A stretch of 64,000 bases of DNA from Xenoacremonium recifei. Lineage: Eukaryota > Ascomycota > Sordariomycetes > Hypocreales > Nectriaceae. This document shows positions 22,454 through 34,498 of this stretch, piece by piece. Location: contig WOFQ01000006.1 in assembly GCA_012184525.1 (NCBI GenBank), positions 868,001 to 932,000 of the forward strand. The letters are read 5' to 3'. The notes under the pieces are model-generated. The model was given only the letters and a program-made list of their open reading frames with translations, was not told the origin of the DNA and did not search any database. The position numbers and the translations under genes were made by a program. Every line of letters starts with the position of its first letter. The stretch's first letter is position 1.

Positions 22454-22980
22454 TGTCGCGTTAAGTGGACGATATATTGAGGCTTTAGTGGTCCGTGCAC
22501 CAGCTGCTTAAGTACGTGGTCTAGGTGCTTACATAGGTAGAGATGGTAGATTAGGCCCCTACCTATCTACACAGTGACAAAGGGAAAATAAAAACGATAT
22601 TCTCCAGATATAGGGTTCAAGAAGGCCTGAATTAATTGCTACTTTTTTTATACGCGCGGAATTGATAGTCACTTGTTGATGGTTTTTGGGTATGTGGGAG
22701 GCGGAAGAAAGTGAGCACCGGAACAGAAGAAAGCTTGGGAAGCTATATTTAGTAATCACCCTGCTATGCAAAAGCATCTCGATCAAGTCTTTACAATTTT
22801 GTCCGAGGACAGGCAGATGCTCATGGGAGCTCTTTAAGCACACCGTCCGACCAACGCTTGCTGCAGCTATCGTTTGGTCCAGGGCAGAGTGTTTTACCTG
22901 TAGTGACATCATGCAGGGCGCGAAACGAGTGCGACTCACTGTGATTGGCTATCAATTCAATTAATGACATGCAGAGACTA

Positions 22981-23002
22981 CGCGAAAAGTCGCGTCGACG
23001 CG
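22981..23002. promoter_or_regulatory. SCB-like word plus 12-bp palindrome CGCGTCGACGCG
   Basis: CGCGAAA at 22981-22987 matches the SBF consensus CRCGAAA. The adjoining CGCGTCGACGCG (22991-23002) is a perfect palindrome made of two ACGCG half-sites. The cluster lies about 610 bp upstream of RFC5. Binding by SBF or MBF is inferred, not shown. Confidence 0.4.
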
Positions 23003-23539
23003 CCCTCCTGCCCCGAGTCTCCACCTGGGGCGCGTAAATTAACCTCCTCGCGTCTAGAATCTCCCAGTCCCCAGAATGAGGGCATAGGAGGAGAGGCGAG
23101 GAGGGAACAAAAGAGAAAGCGCCGTGTCCAAGGTCCGTTCCAGATTCATGCCGTACTCCATCCAAGCCTTTGCCGGGCCAATCTTCCCACCAATCCATCA
23201 ATCCATCCATCCCTGGCCCCGTCCCATCCTCTCCATTCCAGTCCCTCCTCCGAGGCCCCAAGCCTCCACCCTGATATCTCTCAACATGCCATTGAAAATG
23301 AGGTACAATTCGCCCTTGGGACAAAAATTCTCTCAAAGGGTTATCGTGCACGTTGTCCAGAGCCCGCCAAACGCCGCAAAACAAGAAAGAATTCATCCCG
23401 AGCCTGATACCCAAAGGGTCGTAGAAATCAAGTCAAAGAACTGACACAGGAAGATGCGCGTGCGTGTTGAAGTATGTTCGGTCATGGTATCATGTACATA
23501 GTGAAACGAAGCGAGTTCGTGGTAAAACAACTCAGCGCC

Positions 23540-24693
23540 TCAGACGAGGGGAGAGTTAAAGGAAAGTCGTCGTCGAGTGGAGCTCCGAGGCGTGCGAGTT
23601 GACGTGAGTGTGACGGGTGTCTTCCAAGGCTTCTGAGCCGGGCTGGGAGTGATGTTGACAAAGTCCGCGAAATCAAAACCTTGGCCAGGTGTGGCGGGGA
23701 AGATGTTACCGCCGCCGGGAGTGATCATCATTGAAGATGGAAGGTCGAGCTTGGCGCTTCTGGGCGTCTTGGGAGGAGGCGTTGACGGAGGCTCCATACG
23801 GGTTCTAGTCGTAGTTCTGACAGCCGGTGATGGAGAGGCTGCAAGATATAAGAGCAGGTCAGCACCCTCTTCCCCAGTCTTGCCCTGGTTTGCGCCAGAA
23901 GCGACATTGTCCTTGCTCTGCTTCTGGTTCAAGGAGCGAGTTCGCATGGGGGGCGTGCGCGGCGGGGACGATCGGATGTTGCTCGCAGCGAACGAATGCG
24001 CAGGCAGGAGATCTTCGTCGTCATCAGATGGAGCGGCGAAATTGGGAGAAGTGAGGTCGCGCGTCAATCGTTGCTGGAAGAAGGACACATCCGGACCGGC
24101 CGATGTGGTGAAGTGCTGCTGTCTCCTTGGCTTGACCGGAGACGATTGAGCCAGTTGATGGCTGTCTTTCCAGGCAGCATGCGCTCCAAAAGACTTATGC
24201 GCGGTTGGAGAGCCGCGGAATCGTTTGCTTGGGCTTGAAGAGATGTTGTCGAAAGAGGCAAAGTATGTGCGCTTACGGTGGCCGGTGCTGCCGTTGCTCG
24301 ATCCAATGGCATCCGAGAAGAGGGGAGCCTTGAGTGGTGAGCTCATAAGAGTCTTTGAGGGGTAGGGCAGGTCGGAAGCGCTCGAAGAAGAGTCGGAGAG
24401 AACATCACCCTCAACTAGTCGCTTACGTCGAACCTCCTCCTCGTATTTCGGCTCGATGATATCCAGGGTGAGATCTTCCCAGCCATGCTTGGTCTTGAAC
24501 TGTGCGAGGGCGAGGCGGTTCTGCAGCCGACGAGCAATCTAAAATCCGAGATGAAATTGTTAGTATCGGCAGTTTTCCCCTCTTTGCAGGCCAAGAAGAA
24601 GCGTATCATGGAGAGACTCACCTTGCTCACTTCCACACGCTTGAGAACACTGTCCACCACATCCTCGGGCTGCTTCTTCCAGGGCGACGACAT
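23540..24693 (-). CDS. Whi5/Nrm1-like G1/S transcriptional repressor, 2 exons
   Basis: A mostly disordered protein of 356 residues. Exons are 24693..24622 and 24538..23540. A short N terminus (MSSPWKKQPEDVVDSVLKR) leads into a helical segment at 25-49 (IARRLQNRLALAQFKTKHGW) that resembles the Whi5 domain. Further on are many Ser/Thr-Pro sites, a conserved-looking LLLYLAASPSPA block, a TPPPKTPR segment and a C-terminal FDFADFVNITPSP module that may be the contact for SBF/MBF. Whi5 and Nrm1 hold G1/S genes off until CDK phosphorylates them, and the SP/TP content fits that. It lies next to RFC5, itself a likely G1/S gene. The family call rests on motif pattern and composition, so it is less certain than for enzymes here. 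Confidence 0.75.
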
Positions 24694-27600
24694 CGTCTGT
24701 TTTTGGGAACAACCAGTGCAGCTCTTCTTCCTAAGAAATGTATTCTTGATTCAATATTTGTCGGCGAAGGCTTTGCGGGATTCGAGCGAGCGGAAAGGAG
24801 AGGGTTCGGCGCCTCGGTGTAAGAGGACGAAAGCGTGAAAGCGTGAGGAGAAGGTTGCGCAGGCCAAAGGCTTCACGCTGGGGCTGACAAGACTCGACGG
24901 ACAGTCCCCGAGGAAAGCGATCGCAGGGGTCTTTAGGAGACAACTGAAAGAGTGTTGAAGTTTTGAGATGTAGGTAATTATCGTAAGATGCCTGTTGGTA
25001 TCTCAGAGAGATTGTCGTCGTGGTTTTGCAAGGAGTGAATGCTTCGAGTGGTTGGTGGTGCAGAGGGCGAAAGTTAACAGAGTGGGTTTTTTTCTCTCCC
25101 GTCGAGTACTGGAAGGCGCTCGCTGAAGCCCAATCCAAGTCGAGGTTGGCCGACGACTAACGACTGGTCGATGGGGGGACGAAATTGGACGCATTCCTCT
25201 GGAAACGACACCACGCCCAGGCACCGCAGTGGGACTACAGCACACTACTTACAAGGGACGACACTCTTCTCCAGGGCGCCGGCCAGGTTCCCTTTGGACT
25301 GGCCCATGGAGGGCTGTCTAGAGGGCCAGGGGGGCGTTGTCTCGCCCACTAATTTCCCGCCCGAGGAGGTGGTCAGTGACTGAGACGGGGGACCGTGCTG
25401 CCGTTGGCTGGCTGAACTGGTCTCATCGCTCCAATTGACTTCGGCGATTCTGTCTCAGCGCAAGAGATGTGGTGCTAGGCCCAGGGGATAACCAGCCCTA
25501 TAATGTTATCAGTAAGGTGTGCCTCTTAAAACAGGTTGTTTGCTTCGGTAAGTGCTGCTAGCTGGGTTCCTGTCAGAGCTGAGCCATGTTCTGAGAGAAA
25601 GGCCTTCCCCAGACGGAACCCAATGGCTCGCCCAATCATTCTAGTGAGAAGAGGGCGCACAGGTAAAGAGGTTGCATGGAAGGACAGGAGGGTGTGGTAA
25701 GCTACTAAGGGACTCAGACAGGTAAGACAATGGGTGAAAACGAAGTCCTTTATTATGTATACCCACAAAGTGAACCTTGAGCCTATTTTCTATGCATCGG
25801 GTTTTGGACGTCTTTCAGTCTTGAGGCTGTATATTTGCCTTTGTTCGGCCGAGGTCTGCCTGGATGAACTGGCAAAAAGTGATTGTTTCCGTTGTCCTGT
25901 CGCGATTCGCGGATCGGTCATCGGTCGGTGGACGGCCTGGGCCTGGTCCGATAGATGGCCTGGCCAGTGGAGCAAGGCACCAGCTCAGCAACGAGATAAG
26001 TATCTACGCCGGCGCACGGCAGCTGAGCTTCATCGACGATCGGAACCATCGTGCGTCTAGCTGGAGCACTCCACCTAAGTAGGAAGATATCGAAGATGAG
26101 TAAGGACTGGCGCGCCCGTCACTTTTCATGGGCAAAGAATCTTTCCGGGAACACTTGCTTGATTGCACTCAGGGCTAAAAGTGATATTGCATGGTATTGT
26201 ATCAAGAACCTTTGACTTATCTTCTGATTAAGGGACTCGTCATATATGAACAACAAAGATGATAAGGAAAGTTGTGAGGGGGGATCATCAACACCTGATC
26301 AGTGTGATATTCACTGATATTGATCCGACAATGTAACTTGTCCGGGCAGTATGGAGCACTCTGGATAATCGATCAGGCAACCTATCGGAGCCCTGTTGGT
26401 GTAGTCGTCAGCGTCTCAATTTGATCGCCCGCAGGTGGCGGCAAGCTCACTCGGCGTCTATAGTACTTGTAGAATTCGCCTTTTCTCCATCTGCAATCCT
26501 CCGCCAGGAACATGGTTATTATTAGCGCTATCGACGGCAGCTATCTTGATTTCCATGCTCTCTGAAACTGGCCAACAGATGCAAATTTCTGGTGAGCCGG
26601 TTTGCTGGTCCCGCCTGTGCTGGAGCAGGAGCAGGCGACGTCATTGATCCAACGTCAAGCGGGACTACCGGGTTGGGTCGCCCAGGAATTAATCCGTTAA
26701 ATTCACCGAGATAGAGGATGATTGTCTACAGGAGCGGCTGAGGCGAATTGGGAGCATACAGTAAGTGTGGAAGGAGAAGGCTAGAACAGAGGCAAGCACG
26801 TACAGTACTGCAGACAATTGCTGCATGTGCCGTGCCGGAGCCGTGACGGTCGGCCAGATCTCGTGTCCATGAACAGAAAACTCGTAAAATTGATGCAATC
26901 CGTCCTCCACTCTAGCCAGCGCTAATGCAACAGCTGCTGCCGGAGCTCCACTGACTGGCCGTTCCGCAAGACAGCTCGGCGCCGGCTGTGTGCGTGGGAG
27001 TGACTTGCTATCCGCAGCGTGCGTGGGCGGATGCAACGGTACCTTTCATCGCGCCCCGGCGATGACGGGAGTCTCATCACAGCTGGGAAGTGGGAAGGCA
27101 GGCGGCGCTGGCAGGGCTAGAGGCTAGAGCTGGCCCTGGCCCATCCCATCCGTGCGATAGAGCCTCGTCCGGCTGTCCCCAGATGCGTCGTCACTCACCC
27201 ACCACTCCGTCCATGTCCATCAGGGGATCCAACTTAACGTGCCAACCACGACCACCACTTACCGGGGAAGGTCGTCGTGAGGAGGTTGGAGCTGCCCGTT
27301 TTTCTCCTGATCCCCAATCCATGTCAACCGTCCATGATCCCGCGTCTTCGCTTCCCTACTTGCTTCCTCCTCTCTACTCCTTTCATCTATCAAAACAACA
27401 ACATTCAAATGTGAGATTCGCAGCCAAAGCTTAATCTCCCCTTCCCCTCATCCCCAAACTACAGCCGGTCATCACTGCGCCGGCTCAGTCGCTCGCTTTT
27501 TAAGTCTTCCCATTCCGCTCGCGGCAACTTTCGCTCGTTCAATTTGTTCATCCAACGTCCAACGCTCAACGACAAAGCCATCTGGCCATCGATCGACCCC

Positions 27601-27714
27601 TCCATAACGCTCTAAGCAGCCCCAAGTCACGATATTACCACGCGCGACCAGACAGGTGCCCTCTAATTGAGCGACGGAGACGCCTGCATCTCGCCGTCCT
27701 CCTGCGAGCCCATC
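24694..27714. other. Gene-free stretch, 3.0 kb
   Basis: This lies between the divergent starts of the Whi5/Nrm1-like gene and the zincin, so it holds both promoters. No spliced product could be assembled from the short frames present. The 3' end, at about 27330-27480, is strongly pyrimidine-rich, typical of a fungal core promoter or 5' UTR. No repeat or mobile element is visible. Confidence 0.5.
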
Positions 27715-30366
27715 ATGGCTCCCTCCTTCCTGAAAGACCTCCGCCGTCGATCGCGAGCCAGCTTTCGTACCGACCGTTCTACCGACGCCTCGAGCGATGG
27801 TGCTGGCAGTCAGGGTACGACTCCTAGCAGTGGTTCCATGACCCCGCCCTCGATCGCCCAGCAATCCGACCCAGCCTTGAACTTGCAGTTAAAGGACTTG
27901 GCCGGGGCTCCGGATCGCAGCGTTCGACAACGAACATCACAACCGCACCTACGGGCCCAACCTGCCGATTCCTCCCAGTCGCAGAGCGAGACTAACACCC
28001 AAGTCCCAACTCGACCTCCTCTCACAACATCCAATGCAAACCGAAACAGCGTCTCGGGCATGTCTGGATTGGGCTCTCCTTCAGTCCAAGGTAGACAGAA
28101 CCTTCCGGTGTCACAATACAGTCCTGTGTTGTTGAATCTCAACGAGAACACATGGGTAGGTCTTCTTCGCCGCTCTCGACGCCATTGACCCTCCTGCCCA
28201 AACCCCCGCCAAATCAATTACTCGAGGACATCGGTTTCAGAGGCCGATGTATTCAATATGCCATTGAGGCGAACCACCAGCGTGTTGAGATTATAATACC
28301 TGGAGATGCCATGATGCTGACCCTCGCCAGGTTTACCAAAAAATCTTGCTAGTACACGGTACGATCGGAGATCCGAAGCGACACAGTCTCGATGGTACCC
28401 TCACCGTCGCTCATCTCGATGATATCTTCCCGCCGATTGATTGGCCTGTGTGTAACTCGCATTTCAAGGCTGTTATTTATCTCCGCCCCGGACCCAACAG
28501 ACTTCGGTTCGACTTCTCGAGCCCCAAGCTTGCCAACAGCTCCAGTCCAAATCCAATTCATGTCACCTACAGGACGGTTCACATGATGCCCATGCTGAAT
28601 GCTCCTCCGCTTCAGTTGGCCATTTTGCTTGGGAAGGATTCGCCAGGAACATACGACGTAATGCCCGCTCGCGGAGAGAAAGAGGGCAATGGATTGGAGA
28701 TGGCCATCAAGAAATTTCGAATGGCAGCATACTTGTGGCAGGCATTCACTGCAGAGCACATGAGGCGGCAGGGACTGGCTCGGCGGGCGTTCCGATTTGA
28801 GGAGGAGTGGATGACAGGCACATCAACTTCAAGGGACGACCTGAACAGCTTCATGCGATCCGAGGCTAAGATACATATCATCCATTGCGACAAGACGGTC
28901 GCTGAACTCCGAGACCTAGAGAAGGCTCAGCAAAACACAAACGCTACCCAGAAAGATGCACTATTCGATATTACGATGGGCGCAGTCAAGAATTACTTCC
29001 AACCACGACCAGGTCAGAAACTTTACGTATCTGCTCTCTTATTGGATGCCCATTGGGATATCGAAACCAAGACGGTCACAGGTCATGCTGCTCTGGGCGG
29101 CGGAGATGGTAATGTACAGCTCGCCGTATTTGGATCTCATTGTCTGCATAGTTACCCGAGTAACTTTGAGGACGTCGTGTCTGCCTTCACCGATTGCACA
29201 CCAACAGACACCCAGCACGTGGCAAACGATTGTAACCAAGCCGGCAGCTCATGGGAAGCTGCCAATATTGGAATCGGGGGTCACCTCCACGAGACTGGAC
29301 ATCTCTTCGGGTGTCCTCACCAGATGGATGGCGTCATGCTTAGGGATTATGTCGTCCTCAACCGATCATTTGTCGCGCGTGAGGCGTATTGTACGCGAAC
29401 TAAATCCAAGGGTGGCCTTGCTTGGCTGGGCGACGAATGTGCATGGCACCGACTCGACTGTCTGAGATTTCGGGCACACCCGGCGTTTAGGCTCCCGAAT
29501 GAACCTACAATGAGTGCGGATGGCAGTGTTCAAGCTTTCCCGACGGGAGGGGGTAACGTACTCGCAACGTCTGCAAGCGGTATTTCGTTCGTGGAGATCT
29601 TTGGAGAGGGAAAAGATGCCTGTCAAACATGGATAGAGTTTCCGCTTGACCCTATCTTACGAGAGGTGCATCTGAACGAGCAGGACTTGCGCTCCAAGTT
29701 ACCCGAACACGACAAAAAGGGGCGTTTGAGGATATCTATTAAATCCCATGGCGGAGGATCCCTGGATATTGATGACTACAAGCAGTTCACCAGCAAAGAG
29801 ACGGCCGTCAAACTCCCCAATGGGAAGATCGCCTTCAAAAGCCATCCTCTTGGTAGTTCGCAAATGGATGGAAGTCAACCGGAGATGGTTATCTTCGATG
29901 GCCTTGCGCAAAACAAGGTGCTCTCTCAGGTCTTGGTATATCACGGTTCAGCAGTTGACGGCCTTGAATTCATTTATGACGATGGATCCAGCCAACTCTT
30001 CGGGAAAAGGGGTGGCAATGCGGCCAAGTTTGACCTTGGTAAGTTGGCTCGCAACATGCATTTTGAAGAGGTTGTATCTAACAGTGGTCCTCAGATATAC
30101 GCCGTGGTGAGACCATTAGCGGCTTCTTTGTTCGATGTGGTTTCTGGATAGATGCCATACAGATTTTTACGACACAAGGGCGCAGGTCTTTAGTGTACGG
30201 GAATGCCAATGGCGGTTCTGGGTAAGTTCACCAATATGCCCAGACACGAGAGTCAACTAACATGAGCAGACACATGTTACTACCTCCCCGAGGTTTTGTT
30301 ATCAGCGGTATTTCTGGCTCTTGTGGCCAGTGGTTGGACGGGTTTTCAATCCTCATCACGCGATGA
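27715..30366 (+). CDS. Putative zinc metalloprotease with jacalin-like C-terminal domain, 4 exons
   Basis: A PF12044-type metallopeptidase related to yeast YIL108W, 790 residues. Exons are 27715..28155, 28331..30038, 30095..30221 and 30270..30366. Residues 1-147 are Ser/Pro/Gln-rich and probably disordered. A beta-sandwich-like segment follows. The zinc site HETGHLFGCPH is at 467-477, with catalytic Glu468. The last about 140 residues fold like a jacalin-related lectin: QVLVYHGSAVDGLEF, then FDLDIRRGETISGFFVRCGFWID and GISGSCGQWLDGFSIL. The last three introns had to be placed by this similarity, since reading through the donor at 30039 stops early at 30151. No signal peptide is seen, so it is probably cytosolic. 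Substrate and sugar ligand are unknown. Intron 1 (175 nt) is long for this window. Confidence 0.9.
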
Positions 30367-31312
30367 GGAGTCATACACTCGGATCCCCTTTCAGCGACTA
30401 ATAGCGTGACTCAATGTCGCAAGGGATGAAGTTTTGGAAACATTCTAGCGTTGCATGCTGCATTTGAATCGTTGGTGCAGGCATTGCATTGCATTGCATT
30501 GTCCCCGTTATGCGCTGTGGATAAGCAATTGGTTGAATGCATACTTGGAGGACATAATAGCTCATGGAACATGGGCACCATTTGGGAGATGGCGGTCGAG
30601 TTGGTTTTGTTATTGCCACAAAGACTACAGTGGCGGATTCTCAGGGAAACAGCGGTTCATGACGGCGCATAGGATAGGAAGCTTGCACACGACAGCTTCT
30701 TTGTTGGTCTTGTCCATAAGGTAGAGCTGATTCTGTACATACGTGCATACAGCAACAACAGCTGGCCGGGTACATATTTGGGAGGCCAAGCTGATCAGCG
30801 ATGACAAATTAAGGGAGGCAACCGTTAATCAGTATCATGATAAGACAATGAATATACAGTCCTCGCACAAATCATCCGTACTACTCAAGCGCTACAAGGA
30901 AATGCGCAGGAAAACAATCAAGCTGTGCGCACTAGAATTGCCGAATTCACGAGTGATGCTGCGAGACCACATGTCAGATGCGATGGAGGCGGTGCTCAGA
31001 TCATCACGTGCAGTGCCGGCGCTAACCGGATTCTGACGTAGCGCAGCTCACGATGACGGCATCCCCACCGAAAGGACGGTTGAGCCTGGCCTCTGTTTTT
31101 GTCGCCTGGAAACTGGAACTGGAATCGAAAACTCCATCCTGCATCATCGTCGTCACCACCCGCCGTGACAGCTCCAGCCGCCGTTTCTCCCTCCTCCCAG
31201 GCTGAATTCTTCGTCGCAATAGTTTTCTTTGCCACTTGCCGGCAATCAGCTCACTGCTTGTCTCTCTTCTTCCTCATCCGTGCTCTCTCCGCCGCTCTGC
31301 CCCTCCTACAGC
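30367..31312. other. Intergenic, 0.95 kb
   Basis: The 3' region of the zincin gene and the promoter of phosphatidylserine synthase. It contains four tandem GCATT units at 30481-30500 and is otherwise featureless. No gene is seen. Confidence 0.6.
30481..30500. repeat. GCATT pentanucleotide repeat, 4 units
   Basis: Four perfect tandem GCATT units in the 3' region of the metalloprotease gene. This is probably a microsatellite. Confidence 0.9.
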
Positions 31313-32243
31313 ATGTCCCGACGGAGCAGCGCCATGGCGACCAGCTCCAATGGAATTGTCGCAAAGGATACCTCGGGCTCCAACCAGCCTGGTGAGCCGA
31401 CCAACCTTCTGTGATAGAGGCGAAGCTAATTGCTGCAAAGCCATTGACAAGCAAAAGATGCTACTGTCTTCTGACGTAGGCCATTTTTCGCTGATACGGG
31501 CCATGCACCTGGCAGACATGATTACCCTCATGAATGGTAGGTCTCTTAGTATATTCAAGCAAACGTGAGTTCTAACACCAAGTGAACAGGAGCCTGCGGC
31601 GTCATGTCCATCTTCTCATCGTTACGATACTGTCTTGGCGACCCTCACGACTTCGATAATGTGTGGTTGGCACTGGCATTCCTGCCCTTCGGCTTATTTT
31701 TCGATTTCTTGGATGGCAAAGTGGCGAGATGGAGGAAGAAGAGCAGTCTTATGGGCCAGGAACTGGACTCATTGGCCGATCTGGTAAGAACAAACGAGAC
31801 CGCCCCAACAGGCTCAGACCGTCACAACTTGTTGGGGCCTAAGCTTTGGGAATAACCAGCTAACGACATGACAGATTTCATTTGGTGTTGCCCCCGCGAT
31901 GGTTGCCTTTACTATCGGCCTCCGATCCACGCTTGACACCGTCGGTCTGGCGTTTTTCGTACTTTGCGGCCTCACTCGACTGGCTCGTTTCAACGTTACT
32001 GTATCGTCGCTCCCTAAAGATGCCTCTGGAAAGAGCCAATACTTCGAGGGAACGCCCATCCCAACGTCCTTGGGAGTCGATGCCATTATGGCCTACTGGT
32101 TGTCTCAACGCTGGGTTCTTACAGATCTTCCATTCGGTGTCTTGTTCGAGGGTACCGCACTGGAGATGCATCCCGTGGTTCTCATGTTTATGATCCATGG
32201 ATGCTTGATGACCAGCAAGACGATCAGGATACCGAAGCCTTGA
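31313..32243 (+). CDS. CHO1: Phosphatidylserine synthase (CDP-diacylglycerol-serine O-phosphatidyltransferase), 4 exons
   Basis: An integral ER membrane enzyme that makes phosphatidylserine from CDP-diacylglycerol and serine, the first step of de novo PE and PC synthesis in fungi. Exons are 31313..31391, 31441..31536, 31590..31783 and 31875..32243, giving 245 residues, slightly shorter than yeast Cho1 (276). The CDP-alcohol phosphotransferase motif DG-x2-AR-x8-G-x3-D-x3-D is complete at residues 100-122 (DGKVAR ... GQELDSLAD). Hydrophobic segments before it ([14 protein letters not shown]) and after it ([31 protein letters not shown]) form the membrane core. The segment [13 protein letters not shown], followed by [11 protein letters not shown], is typical of PS synthases. 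The short exons 1 and 2 encode the soluble N terminus. Confidence 0.95.
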
Positions 32244-34498
32244 GAGAGGTTCTGGTAACCGTTCAACACGGACGATCGCGGAGGATAGGAACTTCCGTGC
32301 TGGCTGGCGCCGAATGCACTCTATCTGTTCGCGTCTCCAGGCATTTCTTGCTAGGGGCGCACCGCATCAACTAGGAATACCCAGACCAACCGACAAGGAT
32401 GACAACATGAGGGTGTAAAGCATTGATGGCGATACCAGATGGGAAAAAGAAAAACTGGTGAACGAAATGAGCACACAAAATCCACTTTTGAATTGAGGCA
32501 CACGGACTGGTCGGGAGGAAATTGCTTTTATTTTTTCTTTGATTCTAGGCGGTATACTTCTGGACAGGTCATGATTAACGCAGCTCAATATAAAATGGTG
32601 ATGATACCCCGATCACTGAATGTGACTTGATTGTGATTTTATGGTGCTGGGTACCGCGTCCAGAGACTGTGTGTTGTTGCTTGCCAAACGTACTCAGTCG
32701 CCAAAATCCTGTTGAAGGTAGCTATAGGTGAGAAGGGTCATGGTGATTCCGAAGATGCATTATTATGCGTGAGGGATAGATATCAAACAGTATCTGTTTG
32801 TATGTCTTGGTATGCTCGGCAGCTTTCTAATGAATATTTACCTATCTATCACAGTAGACTAAGATGTTCTCGGTATCCAATTACAACCAGATACTTCGAG
32901 CCGATTACTGAATCAGAGCGAGGCTCCGCGCCTCACATCAAAAGGAGGATGAGGCACACAAAACAGATTGATCCGCAAGGATTGGTGGCGGACCGGAAAA
33001 TGGAATCTATTTTTGGAATGGAAGGCTTTCCTGACAACCTAAATGGCGATGCTCTCTCAGCGGGGAGGGCTTAAGCGAGAACAGCCAAGGGATCCTGCTT
33101 ATGGCCTGTCATTGTTGGCTTGATGGCAGTGCTGTTTCCTGGTTACGAGAAAGCGCAGTGTAAGAAAAAGGGTCTTTGGGTCTCATGGAATCATCGAAAA
33201 CAATTTCCCACGCGCCATGGCAGCATTATGGGGAGATACGGGACTTCGGTGCGGCTATCAACAGTCGGTTCCGGGGCTACGCTGACGATGGACCTGAGGC
33301 TTGCCCAGCTTTTGTGCTCTGCTGGGGCCCCAATCTCATGACCGGGGGAGGAGGAGGAGGAGGAGCGGATTTTGCGGCTGTTCGTTTCTGAGGCCGAGCT
33401 GAAACAGGGACCTTTCTGCTAGAGCGACAAGGCAGAGAGGGACATGGAGATTGTAAGGAAGCGGGATCAGCCTCAGCGCCGCCTCGGATTGGAGCTAGGG
33501 CGGGCTGTGTTGGTGGGTTGGGCTCTCGGCAGCGGGTATGGGCTTTTCTGGCGGCTGAGGAAGATTTTGGAGGCGTTCTGGAGAAGTTTCTGAGAAGTGT
33601 TGGATGTTGGCTGCGTCGACACGGATGTCGTGGCTTTAGACACAGGAAACTGTGTGGAAAAGGGCCGTGATGGGGAAGAGCGCCTCATCTGATAGGCCAC
33701 GCAGCCGCCGGGGCTACTCTTGCAGCAGCTGGGAACCTCCTATCCGGCGTCACTCAGACTCTTCTTCACGCTTCCACCAACACCAGAAACAAAAGAAAAC
33801 ATGCTACTGACAGTCCAGCACGCCCAACAGACCAACCACAGGGTTCCGGTCTCCTTTGACAGACGCATTCTCCGGGCGGCGTCAAAATCGCGACTACCAG
33901 TGGAGCTGGCCCCCTGATCCCTGTTCCGGCCATGCCTTGGACCAAGCCCGGAGCCAACAGGCGAGAGCTCAAGCCACGGGATGGATCACGGATGCCACGA
34001 TGAATACTAGACCCCGTCTTATGGTTCGGGCCCGAGAGGAGGAGGATGAGGGAGTCCCTTGTCGCAGCAATGCCGTGCAGAAGGCTCCGTTGGTCGGTCC
34101 AGGCCGATTCCTTCGAGCTCGTTTGCTCCGGTCTGTGACATATTTTGTCCTGCGTTATCTTTTCTTCTTTTCTTCCAATTCATCTTCTCTATTTTGCTAT
34201 TTCTGGTGATATAAGTGCATTACCTGATGTATCCCAGATTGTCGATTCGTTCTATGAGTTCCTGAGCTTGATATTGCTCTCCATAGAGAATACTGGATCT
34301 TCCCGAGACTGATTCGCCTCGACTTCATCTACACGCTCATTCACACAATTCAGCCCTGGATCTCCCCCGGGTTTCTTTTCTTTACGCTCGCTCGAACTAC
34401 CGATACTTCTACTTACCTTTCTTTCGCTCTCCTAATAGTTGACCGACGTAGGGCATGAGACACGAACGGTCCCGCCCTCGGGCTAATCACAAACCGCA
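32244..34498. other. Intergenic, 2.25 kb
   Basis: This region lies between PS synthase and the MFS transporter, both plus. It contains a (GGA)6 run at 33347-33364 and a pyrimidine-rich leader with TTCTTTTC runs at about 34155-34200 and 34375-34440 before the transporter start. A 75-codon minus-strand frame at 33473-33700 is basic and Ser/Pro-rich, but I could not support it as a gene. Confidence 0.5.
33347..33364 (+). repeat. GGA trinucleotide repeat, 6 units
   Basis: Six tandem GGA units in intergenic DNA upstream of the MFS transporter. This is a simple microsatellite. Confidence 0.85.

Larger units (their letters stand above)
22381..23539. other. Intergenic, 1.16 kb, RFC5 promoter and Whi5/Nrm1 3' region
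   Basis: It holds the ACGCGT element near RFC5, an 8-bp inverted repeat (ATAGGTAG at 22533-22540 with CTACCTAT at 22559-22566) and a CpG-rich patch at 22980-23005 that contains CGCGAAA and a perfect palindrome CGCGTCGACGCG. A CCAT-repeat run lies near 23195-23215. No gene is seen. Confidence 0.55.

Noticed and set aside
28152..28352. Open frame running through intron 1 of the zincin gene
   Set aside because: It cannot be joined in phase to both flanking exons; the GT-AG splice 28155/28331 gives the conserved NTW-VYQKILLVHG join.
33473..33700. 75-codon basic, Ser/Pro-rich frame on minus
   Set aside because: No splice partner, no recognised motif and low-complexity composition; chance is the simpler reading without transcript data.
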